Source: Butyrivibrio sp.
Lineage (GTDB): Bacteria > Bacillota_A > Clostridia > Lachnospirales > Lachnospiraceae
Direction: 5' to 3'
Assembly: GCA_024690635.1 (NCBI GenBank)
Contig: JAILOW010000174.1
Location: 1-25,380 of the forward strand
Length of the DNA: 25,380 nucleotides
Shown: piece after piece, positions 8,223-15,434 of the stretch
Layout: each line of letters opens with the position of its first letter
Numbering within the stretch: the first letter of the stretch is position 1
Notes under the pieces: model-generated
Database searches by the model: none
Seen by the model: only the letters and a program-made list of their open reading frames with translations
What the model was told of the DNA's origin: nothing
Made by a program: the position numbers and the translations under genes

Positions 8223-8251
8223 ATTTTATATTAGACAGAATTGTATGTAAA
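8223..8251 (-). promoter_or_regulatory. Predicted promoter of cheR
   Basis: On the - strand, TTTACA (8251-8246), a 17-base spacer and TAAAAT (8228-8223), about 50 bases upstream of the cheR ATG in an A+T-rich gap. It looks like the main vegetative sigma type. No sigma-28 flagellar promoter pattern was recognised. Confidence 0.5.
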
Positions 8252-8300
8252 ATTAAATAATTCTAAATAAATTATCGAAATTTTGTTAATATGGTCACAA

Positions 8301-8330
8301 AAAAGAAGTGGTCAAAAAACCACTTCTTTT
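8301..8330 (-). terminator. Intrinsic terminator of the tetR-to-S1 operon
   Basis: Perfect 11-bp stem AAAAGAAGTGG / CCACTTCTTTT with an 8-base loop. On the - strand it is followed by a T run. It lies 28 bases after the S1 gene's stop codon. Confidence 0.88.
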
Positions 8331-8358
8331 ATAAGTTTCACTAATGTTCGGAAGATGA

Positions 8359-9519
8359 TTACTCCTCAGTCTTGTCCTCATTTCCCTGCTCTGCAATAAC
8401 CTTATCGATATCAACAGATACTACATCGCCCTCATCCTCAGCGGCAGGAGCCTCTTCTGTCTTTTCAGGAGCGAACATAGCCTTAACTGAAAGGCTGATC
8501 TTCTTGTCCTCTTCGTTGAAGTCAACGATCTTGGCTTCTACTTCCTGACCTACCTTAAGGACATCTGCAGGCTTCTCAACATGCTCTTTTGCGATCTGAG
8601 AAACATGAAGGAGTGCGTCAATACCGGGCTCAAGCTCGATGAATGCACCAAAGTCTGTCATTCTGGCAACCTTGCCCTTAACGATGTTGCCTACAGCATA
8701 CTTCTCTGTAGCATCCTTCCAAGGATTCTCATCGTCAAACTTTCTGGAAAGAGCGATCTTGCTGCCGTCGATGTTCTTTACAAGAACCTTAACGGTATCG
8801 CCGATCTTGAATACTTTCTTGGGGCTCTCAACACGTCCCCAGCTCATCTCTGAAATATGAAGAAGTCCGTCTGCACCGCCAAGATCGATGAATGCACCGA
8901 AATCTGTAACGTTCTTTACGGTTCCTTCTACTACATCGCCAACTTTGATAGTCTCGAAGAGCTTCTTAGCCTGCTCAGCCTTTTCTGCTGTGACAAGTAC
9001 TCTTCTGTTTCCGATATATCTTCTTCTCTTGGGATTGTACTCGGAAACTACAAACTGGATCTCCTGATCAAGATACTTGGAAAGATCTTTTTCGTAGCTG
9101 TCTGATACAAGGCTTGCAGGAATGAAGATCCTAACCTCATCAACTATTACTGTAAGGCCGCCCTCAAGTACCTGAACAACCTTGGCTGTGAGAACCTCTT
9201 TGTTATTGAAGGCCTCCTCAATTCTCTTGTTGCCTCTGTCAAGAGCAAGTCTCTTGTATGAAAGAATAACCTGACCGTCTGCATCGTTGGTCTTAAGAAC
9301 CTTGACATCCATTGTGTCACCGACTTTTACGGCTGTTGTAAGGTCAATGCTGTTGTCGTTGGAATACTCGTTCTTTGTTAAAACACCGTCGGACTTGTAA
9401 CCAATGTTAAGGATTATCTCGTCAGGCTTAACGTCAATAACAGTTCCCTCAACAACCTCCCCTGTGTGAATTGTTTTGAACGATTCGTTAAGCATCTGTT
9501 CAAATGTTTGTTCTGACAT
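8359..9519 (-). CDS. rpsA: Ribosomal protein S1-like RNA-binding protein with four S1 repeats
   Basis: S1-repeat proteins bind single-stranded RNA and, in some bacteria, help mRNA onto the ribosome. The 386-residue protein has four S1 domains at about 19-90, 107-176, 193-260 and 276-346. The last two are the most canonical (VTDFGAFIDL and MTDFGAFIEL). It ends in an acidic tail of about 40 residues. The ATG at 9519 is chosen because AGGAGG lies 9 bases upstream; the in-frame TTG further up is part of that ribosome binding site. It overlaps the end of ispH by 20 bases. In many clostridia these two are fused into one polypeptide; here they are separate. With four repeats it is the shorter Firmicute type, so a full S1 role is likely but not proven. 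Confidence 0.92.
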   Translation of the reverse strand: MSEQTFEQMLNESFKTIHTGEVVEGTVIDVKPDEIILNIGYKSDGVLTKNEYSNDNSIDLTTAVKVGDTMDVKVLKTNDADGQVILSYKRLALDRGNKRIEEAFNNKEVLTAKVVQVLEGGLTVIVDEVRIFIPASLVSDSYEKDLSKYLDQEIQFVVSEYNPKRRRYIGNRRVLVTAEKAEQAKKLFETIKVGDVVEGTVKNVTDFGAFIDLGGADGLLHISEMSWGRVESPKKVFKIGDTVKVLVKNIDGSKIALSRKFDDENPWKDATEKYAVGNIVKGKVARMTDFGAFIELEPGIDALLHVSQIAKEHVEKPADVLKVGQEVEAKIVDFNEEDKKISLSVKAMFAPEKTEEAPAAEDEGDVVSVDIDKVIAEQGNEDKTEE

Positions 9520-10354
9520 GTTTCTGAACCTCCTCAATAATGTTCTTTGGGGTTGAAGCCCCGGCGGTAATCCCCACTAGCTTAACCGCATTAGTTAATT
9601 CTAAGTGCAAGTCATCCAGTGTTTGAATAAAATATGTTTTTTCGCACTTTTCTCTACAGATTTCAAACAATTTTCTGGAGTTGGAACTGTGCGCTCCGCC
9701 TATGACGATCATAACGTCTGCTTCAGACGCTATCTGTTCTGCCTCCGTTTGGCGCTCGTCCGTAGCATTGCATATAGTATTCACAATATTAATATTGTAA
9801 CCGCATTTTTTTAAGATTTCAACGTTTTCTTGAAATTTCTTCCTGTTGAAGGTAGTCTGTGACACGACTGTGTACTCTGCGTTCTTGTCTTCGCTGAATT
9901 TTTCTGCCTTTTCAGCGGTGTCGATAACGAAAACGGGGCCGTTAGCAAAACTTACGATACCCTCCACCTCCGGATGGCTCTCGCTGCCTACCACGATGAT
10001 GCTCTTGCCCTTTTTACTCTCCTCATCCACTATGTTGTGTATCCTTTTTACAAAAGGACATGTGGCATCCACAAGTTCAAGTCCCGTAGCTTCAAGTTTC
10101 TTCTGAACCTCTCTGGTGACTCCGTGGGATCTGATGATAACTATTCCCTCTTTTATCCCCTCAAGTTCCTCGGGACTTTCTATGACCTTTACGCCTTTTT
10201 TCTCAAGATCCGAAACAACGGTTTCGTTGTGGATTATAGGCCCGTAGGTATATATGCTTTTTCCGGGATTGTTCCCTGCCTGTTCGTATACAGTATCAAC
10301 TGCTTTTGTTACTCCAAAGCAAAATCCCGCGTGCTCAGCTACTCTTACTTCCAT
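9500..10354 (-). CDS. ispH: 4-hydroxy-3-methylbut-2-enyl diphosphate reductase
   Basis: The last enzyme of the MEP isoprenoid pathway, turning HMBPP into IPP and DMAPP with an iron-sulfur cluster. The 284-residue length is usual. Cluster ligands are Cys12 (GFCFGV), Cys99 (DATCP) and Cys195 (NTICNAT). His42 (HNE), SHPEVEG (126-132) with His127 and Glu129, QTTFNR (166-171) and GASTP near the end fit the active site. The ATG at 10354 has AAAGGA 6 bases upstream and gives the canonical N-terminus. An in-frame ATG at 10399 would add 15 residues inside cmk and is less likely. The gene starts 4 bases after the cmk stop and its end overlaps the S1 gene. Confidence 0.96.
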   Translation of the reverse strand: MEVRVAEHAGFCFGVTKAVDTVYEQAGNNPGKSIYTYGPIIHNETVVSDLEKKGVKVIESPEELEGIKEGIVIIRSHGVTREVQKKLEATGLELVDATCPFVKRIHNIVDEESKKGKSIIVVGSESHPEVEGIVSFANGPVFVIDTAEKAEKFSEDKNAEYTVVSQTTFNRKKFQENVEILKKCGYNINIVNTICNATDERQTEAEQIASEADVMIVIGGAHSSNSRKLFEICREKCEKTYFIQTLDDLHLELTNAVKLVGITAGASTPKNIIEEVQKHVRTNI

Positions 10355-10358
10355 TTTT

Positions 10359-11018
10359 TCATCCTTTGTACAGCTCAATGATCCTTGCTGCAACTTCATC
10401 GATGGTCATATCCGAAGAATCTACCAAAACGGCATCTTCCGCCTGTTTAAGAGGAGAGATCTCCCTGTGCATGTCGCGGTAGTCTCTTTCGATGATATCT
10501 TTTTCTATTGCCTCAAGATCGCAGCTTTCGCCCTTGGTAACAAGCTCATTATAGCGTCTCTTTGCTCTTACAGCGCTACTTGCGGTAAGGTAAACCTTAA
10601 GATCCGCATCGGGAAGCACGACCGTTCCGATATCTCTTCCGTCCATAACAACATCTGTTGTCTTTGCAAGCTTCTGCTGAAGCTCCACAAGCTTCTTTCT
10701 CACATCGCCGTTTACACTGCTGGCGGAAGCCATGTTTCCGACTTCTTCGGTACGGATAAGACCGTTAACGTTCTCTCCGTTCAGATAAACCACCTGCTCG
10801 CCGTTTTCATGCTTTATGGTTATATCCGCATTTTGACAGGTAGCGCTTATTTTCTCGCTCTCCTGGGGTTTAATATCATTCTTTATCATATAAAGAGCCA
10901 TGGCTCTGTACATAGCGCCAGTATCAACATAAATAAATCCCAGCTCTTTTGCCACCTTCTTGGCTATGGTACTCTTTCCTGCTCCTGCAGGTCCGTCAAT
11001 TGCAATTGCTTTACTCAT
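10359..11018 (-). CDS. cmk: Cytidylate kinase
   Basis: It phosphorylates CMP and dCMP to the diphosphates with ATP. The 219-residue protein has the P-loop GPAGAGKST (9-17), DTGAMYRA (32-39), the NMP-site sequence MDGRDIGT (125-132) and the Arg-rich IIERDYRDMHRE segment of the lid region. The ribosome binding site AAAAGGAG precedes the ATG. The cmk-ispH-S1 order is common in clostridia and supports all three calls. The upstream flavoprotein gene ends 12 bases before it. Confidence 0.96.
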   Translation of the reverse strand: MSKAIAIDGPAGAGKSTIAKKVAKELGFIYVDTGAMYRAMALYMIKNDIKPQESEKISATCQNADITIKHENGEQVVYLNGENVNGLIRTEEVGNMASASSVNGDVRKKLVELQQKLAKTTDVVMDGRDIGTVVLPDADLKVYLTASSAVRAKRRYNELVTKGESCDLEAIEKDIIERDYRDMHREISPLKQAEDAVLVDSSDMTIDEVAARIIELYKG

Positions 11019-11030
11019 TTTATCTCCTTT

Positions 11031-12290
11031 TTATTCCGCTGCGGCGCTCTCTCCCGCAAGATGTCCCGTAGACCAGGCTGCCTGCAGATTGAAGCCTCCT
11101 GTCTCGGTATCTATATCAAGAACCTCTCCGGCAAAGAAAAGTCCCGATATCAGCTTGGATTCCATGGTGGAAGGATCAACTTCTTTTACATCCACTCCGC
11201 CTCTTGTGATGATGGCTTCATTAAAGCCTCTTGTGCCTGTTATGGTCACCTCAAGATTCTTTATAAGCTTTACAAAAGAGAGCCTTTCCTCTCTTGTAAT
11301 GCTATTTACCGCTTTTTCAGGATCTATTCCCGAAAGCTCCACCATTACAGGTATCAGTTTGGCAGGGAAAAGACCTCCCAAAGCGTTTTTAAACTGTTTA
11401 TTGGGGGCATCGTCAAAGTCCCTTAAGACTCTTTTATCAAGCTGCTCCTCCGAAAGAGCAGGCTTAAGGTCAAAAGAAGCCTTTGCGACAAGCTCCTTTT
11501 CATAATAGGAGCTTGCAGTCAGAACAAGAGGTCCGCTGATTCCGAAATGGGTAAAGAGCATCTCTCCAAAGCCTTCATAAACAGGCTTATTCTTATTCTT
11601 TCCCTTGGGTTTTTCCTGATAAAGTCTCATGGATACGTTTTTAAGGGCAAGTCCCTGCAGATCCGTCACCCAGCTTTCTTTTGTTTCAAAAGGAACCAGA
11701 GCGGGCCTTGTGGGAACTATCCTGTGTCCCAGATCCCTGGCAAATCTGTAGCCGTCACCTGTAGATCCGGTGGAAGGATATGAAACTCCTCCGGTGCAGA
11801 TTATAACAGAGTCAAACTCTTCTCTTGTAATGGGCTCGTCGGCCTTACTGTAGGTGATCCCTGTCACCCTGCCGCCTGCAGCCTCAACAGAAAACACTTC
11901 AACATCAAAAAGCACTTTAACGCCGGCTTTTTTAACTGCATTAAAAACAGCCTTTATGATATCAGATGAATGGTCTGAAACGGGAAATACTCTGTCTCCT
12001 CGCTCCACCTTAAGACGACAGCCGTTATCTTCAAAAAAGTCCATGACAGCTCTGTTATCAAAACCATAAACGGCACTGTACAGAAATCTCGGATTTCTCC
12101 TTACGCTGTCAAAATAGTCCTGAACCTCGCAGGCATTGGTAACATTGCATCTGCCCTTACCTGTGATATATATCTTTTTTCCGGGTTTTTCGTTTTTTTC
12201 AAAAACAGTGACTTTGGCACCGCCCTCTGCCGCTGCTATTGCAGCCATCATACCGGCAGCGCCGCAGCCTATAACTGCGATCTTTTTCAT
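11031..12290 (-). CDS. HI0933-family NAD(P)/FAD-dependent oxidoreductase
   Basis: A 419-residue flavoprotein. The FAD-binding Rossmann loop GCGAAG lies at 8-13, with Glu31 at the ribose-binding position. Family motifs are GKGRCNVTN (44-52), GGVSYPSTGSTGDGY in the middle and GEVLDIDTETGGFNLQ from residue 388. This is the HI0933/YhiN family, which is widespread and poorly characterised. One member (BaiN) reduces bile-acid intermediates in gut clostridia; nothing here points specifically to that substrate. It directly abuts the RpiR-type gene (stop codon followed at once by ATG), with GAGGAATAA as its ribosome binding site, so it belongs to the same transcript as cmk. Confidence 0.9.
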   Translation of the reverse strand: MKKIAVIGCGAAGMMAAIAAAEGGAKVTVFEKNEKPGKKIYITGKGRCNVTNACEVQDYFDSVRRNPRFLYSAVYGFDNRAVMDFFEDNGCRLKVERGDRVFPVSDHSSDIIKAVFNAVKKAGVKVLFDVEVFSVEAAGGRVTGITYSKADEPITREEFDSVIICTGGVSYPSTGSTGDGYRFARDLGHRIVPTRPALVPFETKESWVTDLQGLALKNVSMRLYQEKPKGKNKNKPVYEGFGEMLFTHFGISGPLVLTASSYYEKELVAKASFDLKPALSEEQLDKRVLRDFDDAPNKQFKNALGGLFPAKLIPVMVELSGIDPEKAVNSITREERLSFVKLIKNLEVTITGTRGFNEAIITRGGVDVKEVDPSTMESKLISGLFFAGEVLDIDTETGGFNLQAAWSTGHLAGESAAAE

Positions 12291-13229
12291 TTATTCCTCG
12301 TTCTCCCCAGCTTTTTTAAAGGGAAGTCCCATCATTATGTCATCAGCGGCGAAATTGATCTCATCATTCAAATACACCTGATAGTTATTCCAGGTTTCCT
12401 CCAGCATCTGAAGATCCGCCTTTACTTCGTTGGGTCGTCTCATGCAAAGAGCCACCACCAGCGCATTGATAACGCTAAGGGGCGCCACAAGAGAGTCAAC
12501 GATTGATGCCATCTCGCTCTTGGCAAGAAGGTTACAGGAAGAATACAGATTCATGGGGGAATGAATAGAGTCTGTTATGGTAATGACTTTGGCATTTCTG
12601 TCATTGGCAAACTCCATGCATTTTAAAGTCCTCATGGAATATCTGGGGAAGCTGATACCTATGATGCAGTCCCTGTCGCTGATCCTTATCATCTGCTCAA
12701 ACATTTCGCTTACATTGGTGGTCCTTATAAGGACATTGTTTCCGCGTATGATGTTCAGATAAAAGTACAGAAAATCAGCCAGAGGCTCACAGCTTCGAAG
12801 TCCAACTATGTAGACAGTCTTCGCCTTCAGAATAATATCAACTGCCGTTTTAAAAGCAGCCACATCAATATTATTTTTGGTATGTTCAATGTTGGAAATA
12901 TCCGACTGAAGAATGGAAGAGAGAATTTCACCTTCGCTGCTTTTTCCAAAGCGTCTTCCGACTTTTTCAACAGAGCCGAATTTGTCGGAAGCCCACTCCA
13001 CCAGCGCCTTCTGAAATTCAGGATACCCCTCGTAGCCAAGACTCATGGCAAAGCGGACAACTGTTGACTCGCTCATTCCCACGATCTTACCAAGTTCTGA
13101 GGCTGTCATGAAAACAGCCTGCTCATAGTGGTCACAGATGTAGGTGGCAATGTTCTTTTTGCCCTTGCTCATCCTGGGGTAACATTCGTTTATTCTGGTA
13201 ATGACATCAACATTTTTTTCGAATTTCAT
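12291..13229 (-). CDS. MurR/RpiR family transcriptional regulator
   Basis: A 312-residue regulator. The N-terminal helix-turn-helix (about 1-77) has ASELGKIVGMSESTVVRF at 43-60. A C-terminal SIS domain (about 130-265, with IVGLRS and GISFPRYS) is the kind that binds phosphorylated sugars. Members usually control sugar or amino-sugar catabolism next to their targets, but no sugar operon is adjacent here. The ribosome binding site is weak (no GGAGG before the ATG). The gene starts 9 bases after the tetR-type stop codon, so it probably depends on translational coupling. Ligand and targets are unknown. Confidence 0.9.
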   Translation of the reverse strand: MKFEKNVDVITRINECYPRMSKGKKNIATYICDHYEQAVFMTASELGKIVGMSESTVVRFAMSLGYEGYPEFQKALVEWASDKFGSVEKVGRRFGKSSEGEILSSILQSDISNIEHTKNNIDVAAFKTAVDIILKAKTVYIVGLRSCEPLADFLYFYLNIIRGNNVLIRTTNVSEMFEQMIRISDRDCIIGISFPRYSMRTLKCMEFANDRNAKVITITDSIHSPMNLYSSCNLLAKSEMASIVDSLVAPLSVINALVVALCMRRPNEVKADLQMLEETWNNYQVYLNDEINFAADDIMMGLPFKKAGENEE

Positions 13230-13238
13230 AAGCTACCG

Positions 13239-13790
13239 TCACATGCCAAAGGCTTTGTATGCAGACTCAAGCATAGAAACGGATGCCGCCTCATCAAGAT
13301 CGTAGTCTCCGGTAACAGCCATGCATCCGGCGCCGTGAATAAAGATCCACATCTGCATAAAGAGCTGCTGTGCGTTCTTTGCGCCCTTTGCTGCAGCCTT
13401 ATTGATCTCTTTTACCACGTTCTCGGACTGTCCGTTTACAAGATCATACATGCTCTTGGATTCGGGTCCCTGCTCTGAAACAAAAAGAAGTCTGAAAAGA
13501 TGGGGATACTTCTGCGCAAATCCGATGTATGCAAGTCCAAGGTCCACAAAAGGAACATCATGAGTCTTGGAAAACTCATTGTAATAGTCCTGATAATACT
13601 CGGCAGCCTTGTCGTAAACATCCTTTTTAAGCGCATCCATATTCTCATAGATACGGAAAATAGGCTGAGTTGAACAGCCTGCCATTGCAGCAAGCTTTCT
13701 TGATGTGATCTGTTCAAAGCCCTCTTTTCTTGTTATTTTAAAAGCAGCATTTACAATCTCTTTCTGGGTGATTGTTGCTTTTCTTGACAT
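13239..13790 (-). CDS. TetR/AcrR family transcriptional regulator
   Basis: A 183-residue protein. The N-terminal TetR-type DNA-binding domain has an HTH at about 29-48 (TSRKLAAMAGCSTQPIFRIY), and a helical ligand/dimer domain fills the rest. The ATG at 13790 is preferred over an in-frame TTG 18 bases upstream, because GGGAGG lies 6 bases before the ATG. It is the first gene of a six-gene operon and faces a divergent kinase gene across a compact promoter region, the usual setting for autoregulation. No ligand can be inferred. Confidence 0.9.
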   Translation of the reverse strand: MSRKATITQKEIVNAAFKITRKEGFEQITSRKLAAMAGCSTQPIFRIYENMDALKKDVYDKAAEYYQDYYNEFSKTHDVPFVDLGLAYIGFAQKYPHLFRLLFVSEQGPESKSMYDLVNGQSENVVKEINKAAAKGAKNAQQLFMQMWIFIHGAGCMAVTGDYDLDEAASVSMLESAYKAFGM

Positions 13791-13850
13791 ATTGATCCTC
13801 CCAAACAAAACTCGTGAATTTTTATGCTAAATATAAAAGCACGCGTTATT

Positions 13851-13879
13851 ATTTTACATAAACACCCAGACAGTGTCAA
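13851..13879 (-). promoter_or_regulatory. Strong predicted promoter of the tetR-rpiR-flavoprotein-cmk-ispH-S1 operon
   Basis: On the - strand a perfect TTGACA (13879-13874), a 17-base spacer and TAAAAT (13856-13851), 60 bases before the tetR ATG. Close by on the + strand AGTGT occurs twice, 10 bases apart (13873-13877 and 13883-13887), a possible operator half-site pair. Confidence 0.65.
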
Positions 13880-13884
13880 TTAAG

Positions 13885-13893
13885 TGTTAGAAT
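13885..13893 (+). promoter_or_regulatory. Possible extended -10 promoter of the shikimate-kinase-like gene
   Basis: TGT followed by TAGAAT, 33 bases upstream of the ATG at 13927, with no good -35. It nearly abuts the -35 box of the opposing tetR promoter, so one bound regulator could affect both. Confidence 0.4.
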
Positions 13894-13926
13894 AATAGGA
13901 CTGATTATTTGAAAGGAACAGACCAA

Positions 13927-14436
13927 ATGAATAAAGACAATATCATCCTTATCGGAATGCCCACTTCAGGAAAAAGCACCGTAGGTGTCATCCTTGCCAA
14001 GATCCTGGGCTACAAATTTATAGATGCGGACATCGTCATCCAGGAAAAGGAGAAAAGAAAGCTCTCTGAGATAATAGCATCCGACGGGATTGACGGCTTT
14101 ATAGACATTGAGAATAAAGTAAATGCAGGCATTGACTGCACAAACACCATCATAGCCACCGGCGGAAGTGTGGTTTACGGACGTCAGGCCATGGAACACT
14201 ATAAAGAGATCGGATGCGTTGTTTATCTCAAGGTAAGCTTTGAAACATTAAAAAAGCGCCTCCATCATGCAAAACAAAGGGGCGTTGTCATAAAAGAAGG
14301 TCAGACTCTTGAGTCCTTATACAAAGAACGCGTACTCCTCTACGAGAAGTACGCGGATATCGTTATTGATGAAGGTGATGATTCCCTTGAGGATGTTGTT
14401 GCAAAAGCCACAGAGATCATCCACTGTACTGACTGA
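13927..14436 (+). CDS. Shikimate-kinase-like P-loop kinase with altered substrate site
   Basis: A 169-residue kinase with the shikimate kinase fold. Walker A is GMPTSGKST (10-18), FIDAD gives Asp33/Asp35, ATGGS lies at 77-81, and the lid segment KQRGVVIKEG is followed by ERVLLYEKYAD with Arg135. Classical shikimate kinase has FRxxE, whose Arg binds the shikimate carboxylate; the aligned stretch here is FIDIE (58-62), with Ile59 in place of that Arg. The usual GGG is GGS. The true substrate may therefore differ. No other aromatic-pathway gene is nearby. The ATG has AAAGGA 9 bases upstream; an in-frame TTG at 13909 is rejected. Its last 20 bases overlap the end of the opposite-strand lipoprotein gene. 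Confidence 0.82.
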   Translation: MNKDNIILIGMPTSGKSTVGVILAKILGYKFIDADIVIQEKEKRKLSEIIASDGIDGFIDIENKVNAGIDCTNTIIATGGSVVYGRQAMEHYKEIGCVVYLKVSFETLKKRLHHAKQRGVVIKEGQTLESLYKERVLLYEKYADIVIDEGDDSLEDVVAKATEIIHCTD

Positions 14437-15421
14437 CATTGGTGGAATCCACAGGTACGAAAGGCACGTAGATATACTTGCCGTCGGAGGTTGCTCCTTC
14501 GATACCGGTGATGGATCCGCCTCCCGCCATGACTGCAGCGGCTGATACTGCAGCTGCTGCCTGATTCTTGGCATCCTGAAGTACGGTAAATGCCATCTCA
14601 CCTGCCATAATGGATGCACAGCCGTCTGCTGTTGCATCAACGCCGCAGACAGGGATGGTGTTGTAATCAAGTCCGTACTGTTTCATTCCTTCTATAACTC
14701 CAAGGGCCATGGAATCGTTGTTGCAAAAGATAGCGTCTACATTCTGGCCTGTCTTCATGAATATTCCAAGCTTTGTCTTTGCTTCTGCATCAGACCAGTC
14801 TGCATAATCCACGAAAACATAGTTTGCATTACAGCCGTTTTCTTTTAATGTTCTCTTTACCGCCTTGGTTCTTCCGATAGTTGCGGAATGGCCTGCCTCA
14901 CCCTCAAAGATGATAACATCAAGGCTCTTGGGATTTCCAAGTCTCTTTAATACATATTCAGCCTGATACTGTCCGGACTGCATTTCATCGGATCCCACAT
15001 AAACATATTTGCTGTCCTCAAGATGGCTTGAAGAAGGCTCGTTGTTTACATAGACAATGGGAATATCGTTGGAGGCAACGTTCATCTGAAGCGCAGTGCC
15101 TGGATCAGCTGACCTTAAAATGATAGCGCCATAGCCTGCTGCCTTAGCCTTGGATACCTCTGCAACCTGTGCTGCCACATCATCTCCTGTTTCAACCACA
15201 TCAAGGGCAACTTTCTGATTTGCTGCAGCATTTTCTATGCTGGATGAAAGAAGTTCTCTGAAAGTATCGTTTCTGTCTGTGACAATATATAAAACCTTAG
15301 CATTGCCCGCAGCTTTGGCTGAAGAAGATCCGGAGGAAGCATTTCCGCATCCCATAAGTGTAAGGGCAAGTAATGCTGTTAATAAAATATATGAGATCAG
15401 TCTTTTGTTATTGTTCTTCAT
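14417..15421 (-). CDS. Sugar-type periplasmic-binding-protein-like lipoprotein
   Basis: A 334-residue secreted lipoprotein. The signal sequence has a basic N-terminus and a hydrophobic core, ending in the lipobox LMGC with lipidated Cys25. A Ser/Ala-rich linker follows, then a type-1 periplasmic-binding fold of the ribose/galactose kind (PF13407-like), with VLYIVTDRNDTF, IILRSADP, YVGSDEMQSGQ, IFCNNDSMALG and PVCGVDATADG. The ATG at 15421 has AAGGAAGG 7 bases upstream; the frame is open further up but that part is shadow. It starts 13 bases after the chemoreceptor's stop codon and there is no ABC ATPase or permease in the window. It may therefore present ligand to that receptor rather than feed a transporter (inference). 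Confidence 0.88.
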   Translation of the reverse strand: MKNNNKRLISYILLTALLALTLMGCGNASSGSSSAKAAGNAKVLYIVTDRNDTFRELLSSSIENAAANQKVALDVVETGDDVAAQVAEVSKAKAAGYGAIILRSADPGTALQMNVASNDIPIVYVNNEPSSSHLEDSKYVYVGSDEMQSGQYQAEYVLKRLGNPKSLDVIIFEGEAGHSATIGRTKAVKRTLKENGCNANYVFVDYADWSDAEAKTKLGIFMKTGQNVDAIFCNNDSMALGVIEGMKQYGLDYNTIPVCGVDATADGCASIMAGEMAFTVLQDAKNQAAAAVSAAAVMAGGGSITGIEGATSDGKYIYVPFVPVDSTNVSQYSG

Positions 15422-15434
15422 GCTACTACCTTCC

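Noticed and set aside
9520..9537. Earlier TTG start for the S1 gene
   Set aside because: This TTG is part of the AGGAGG ribosome binding site that serves the ATG at 9519.
10254..11426. Long + strand open frame (390 codons) opposite ispH, cmk and the flavoprotein gene
   Set aside because: It is antisense to three well-recognised genes, has no convincing ribosome binding site, and its translation is Cys/Ser/Phe-rich without any family motif.
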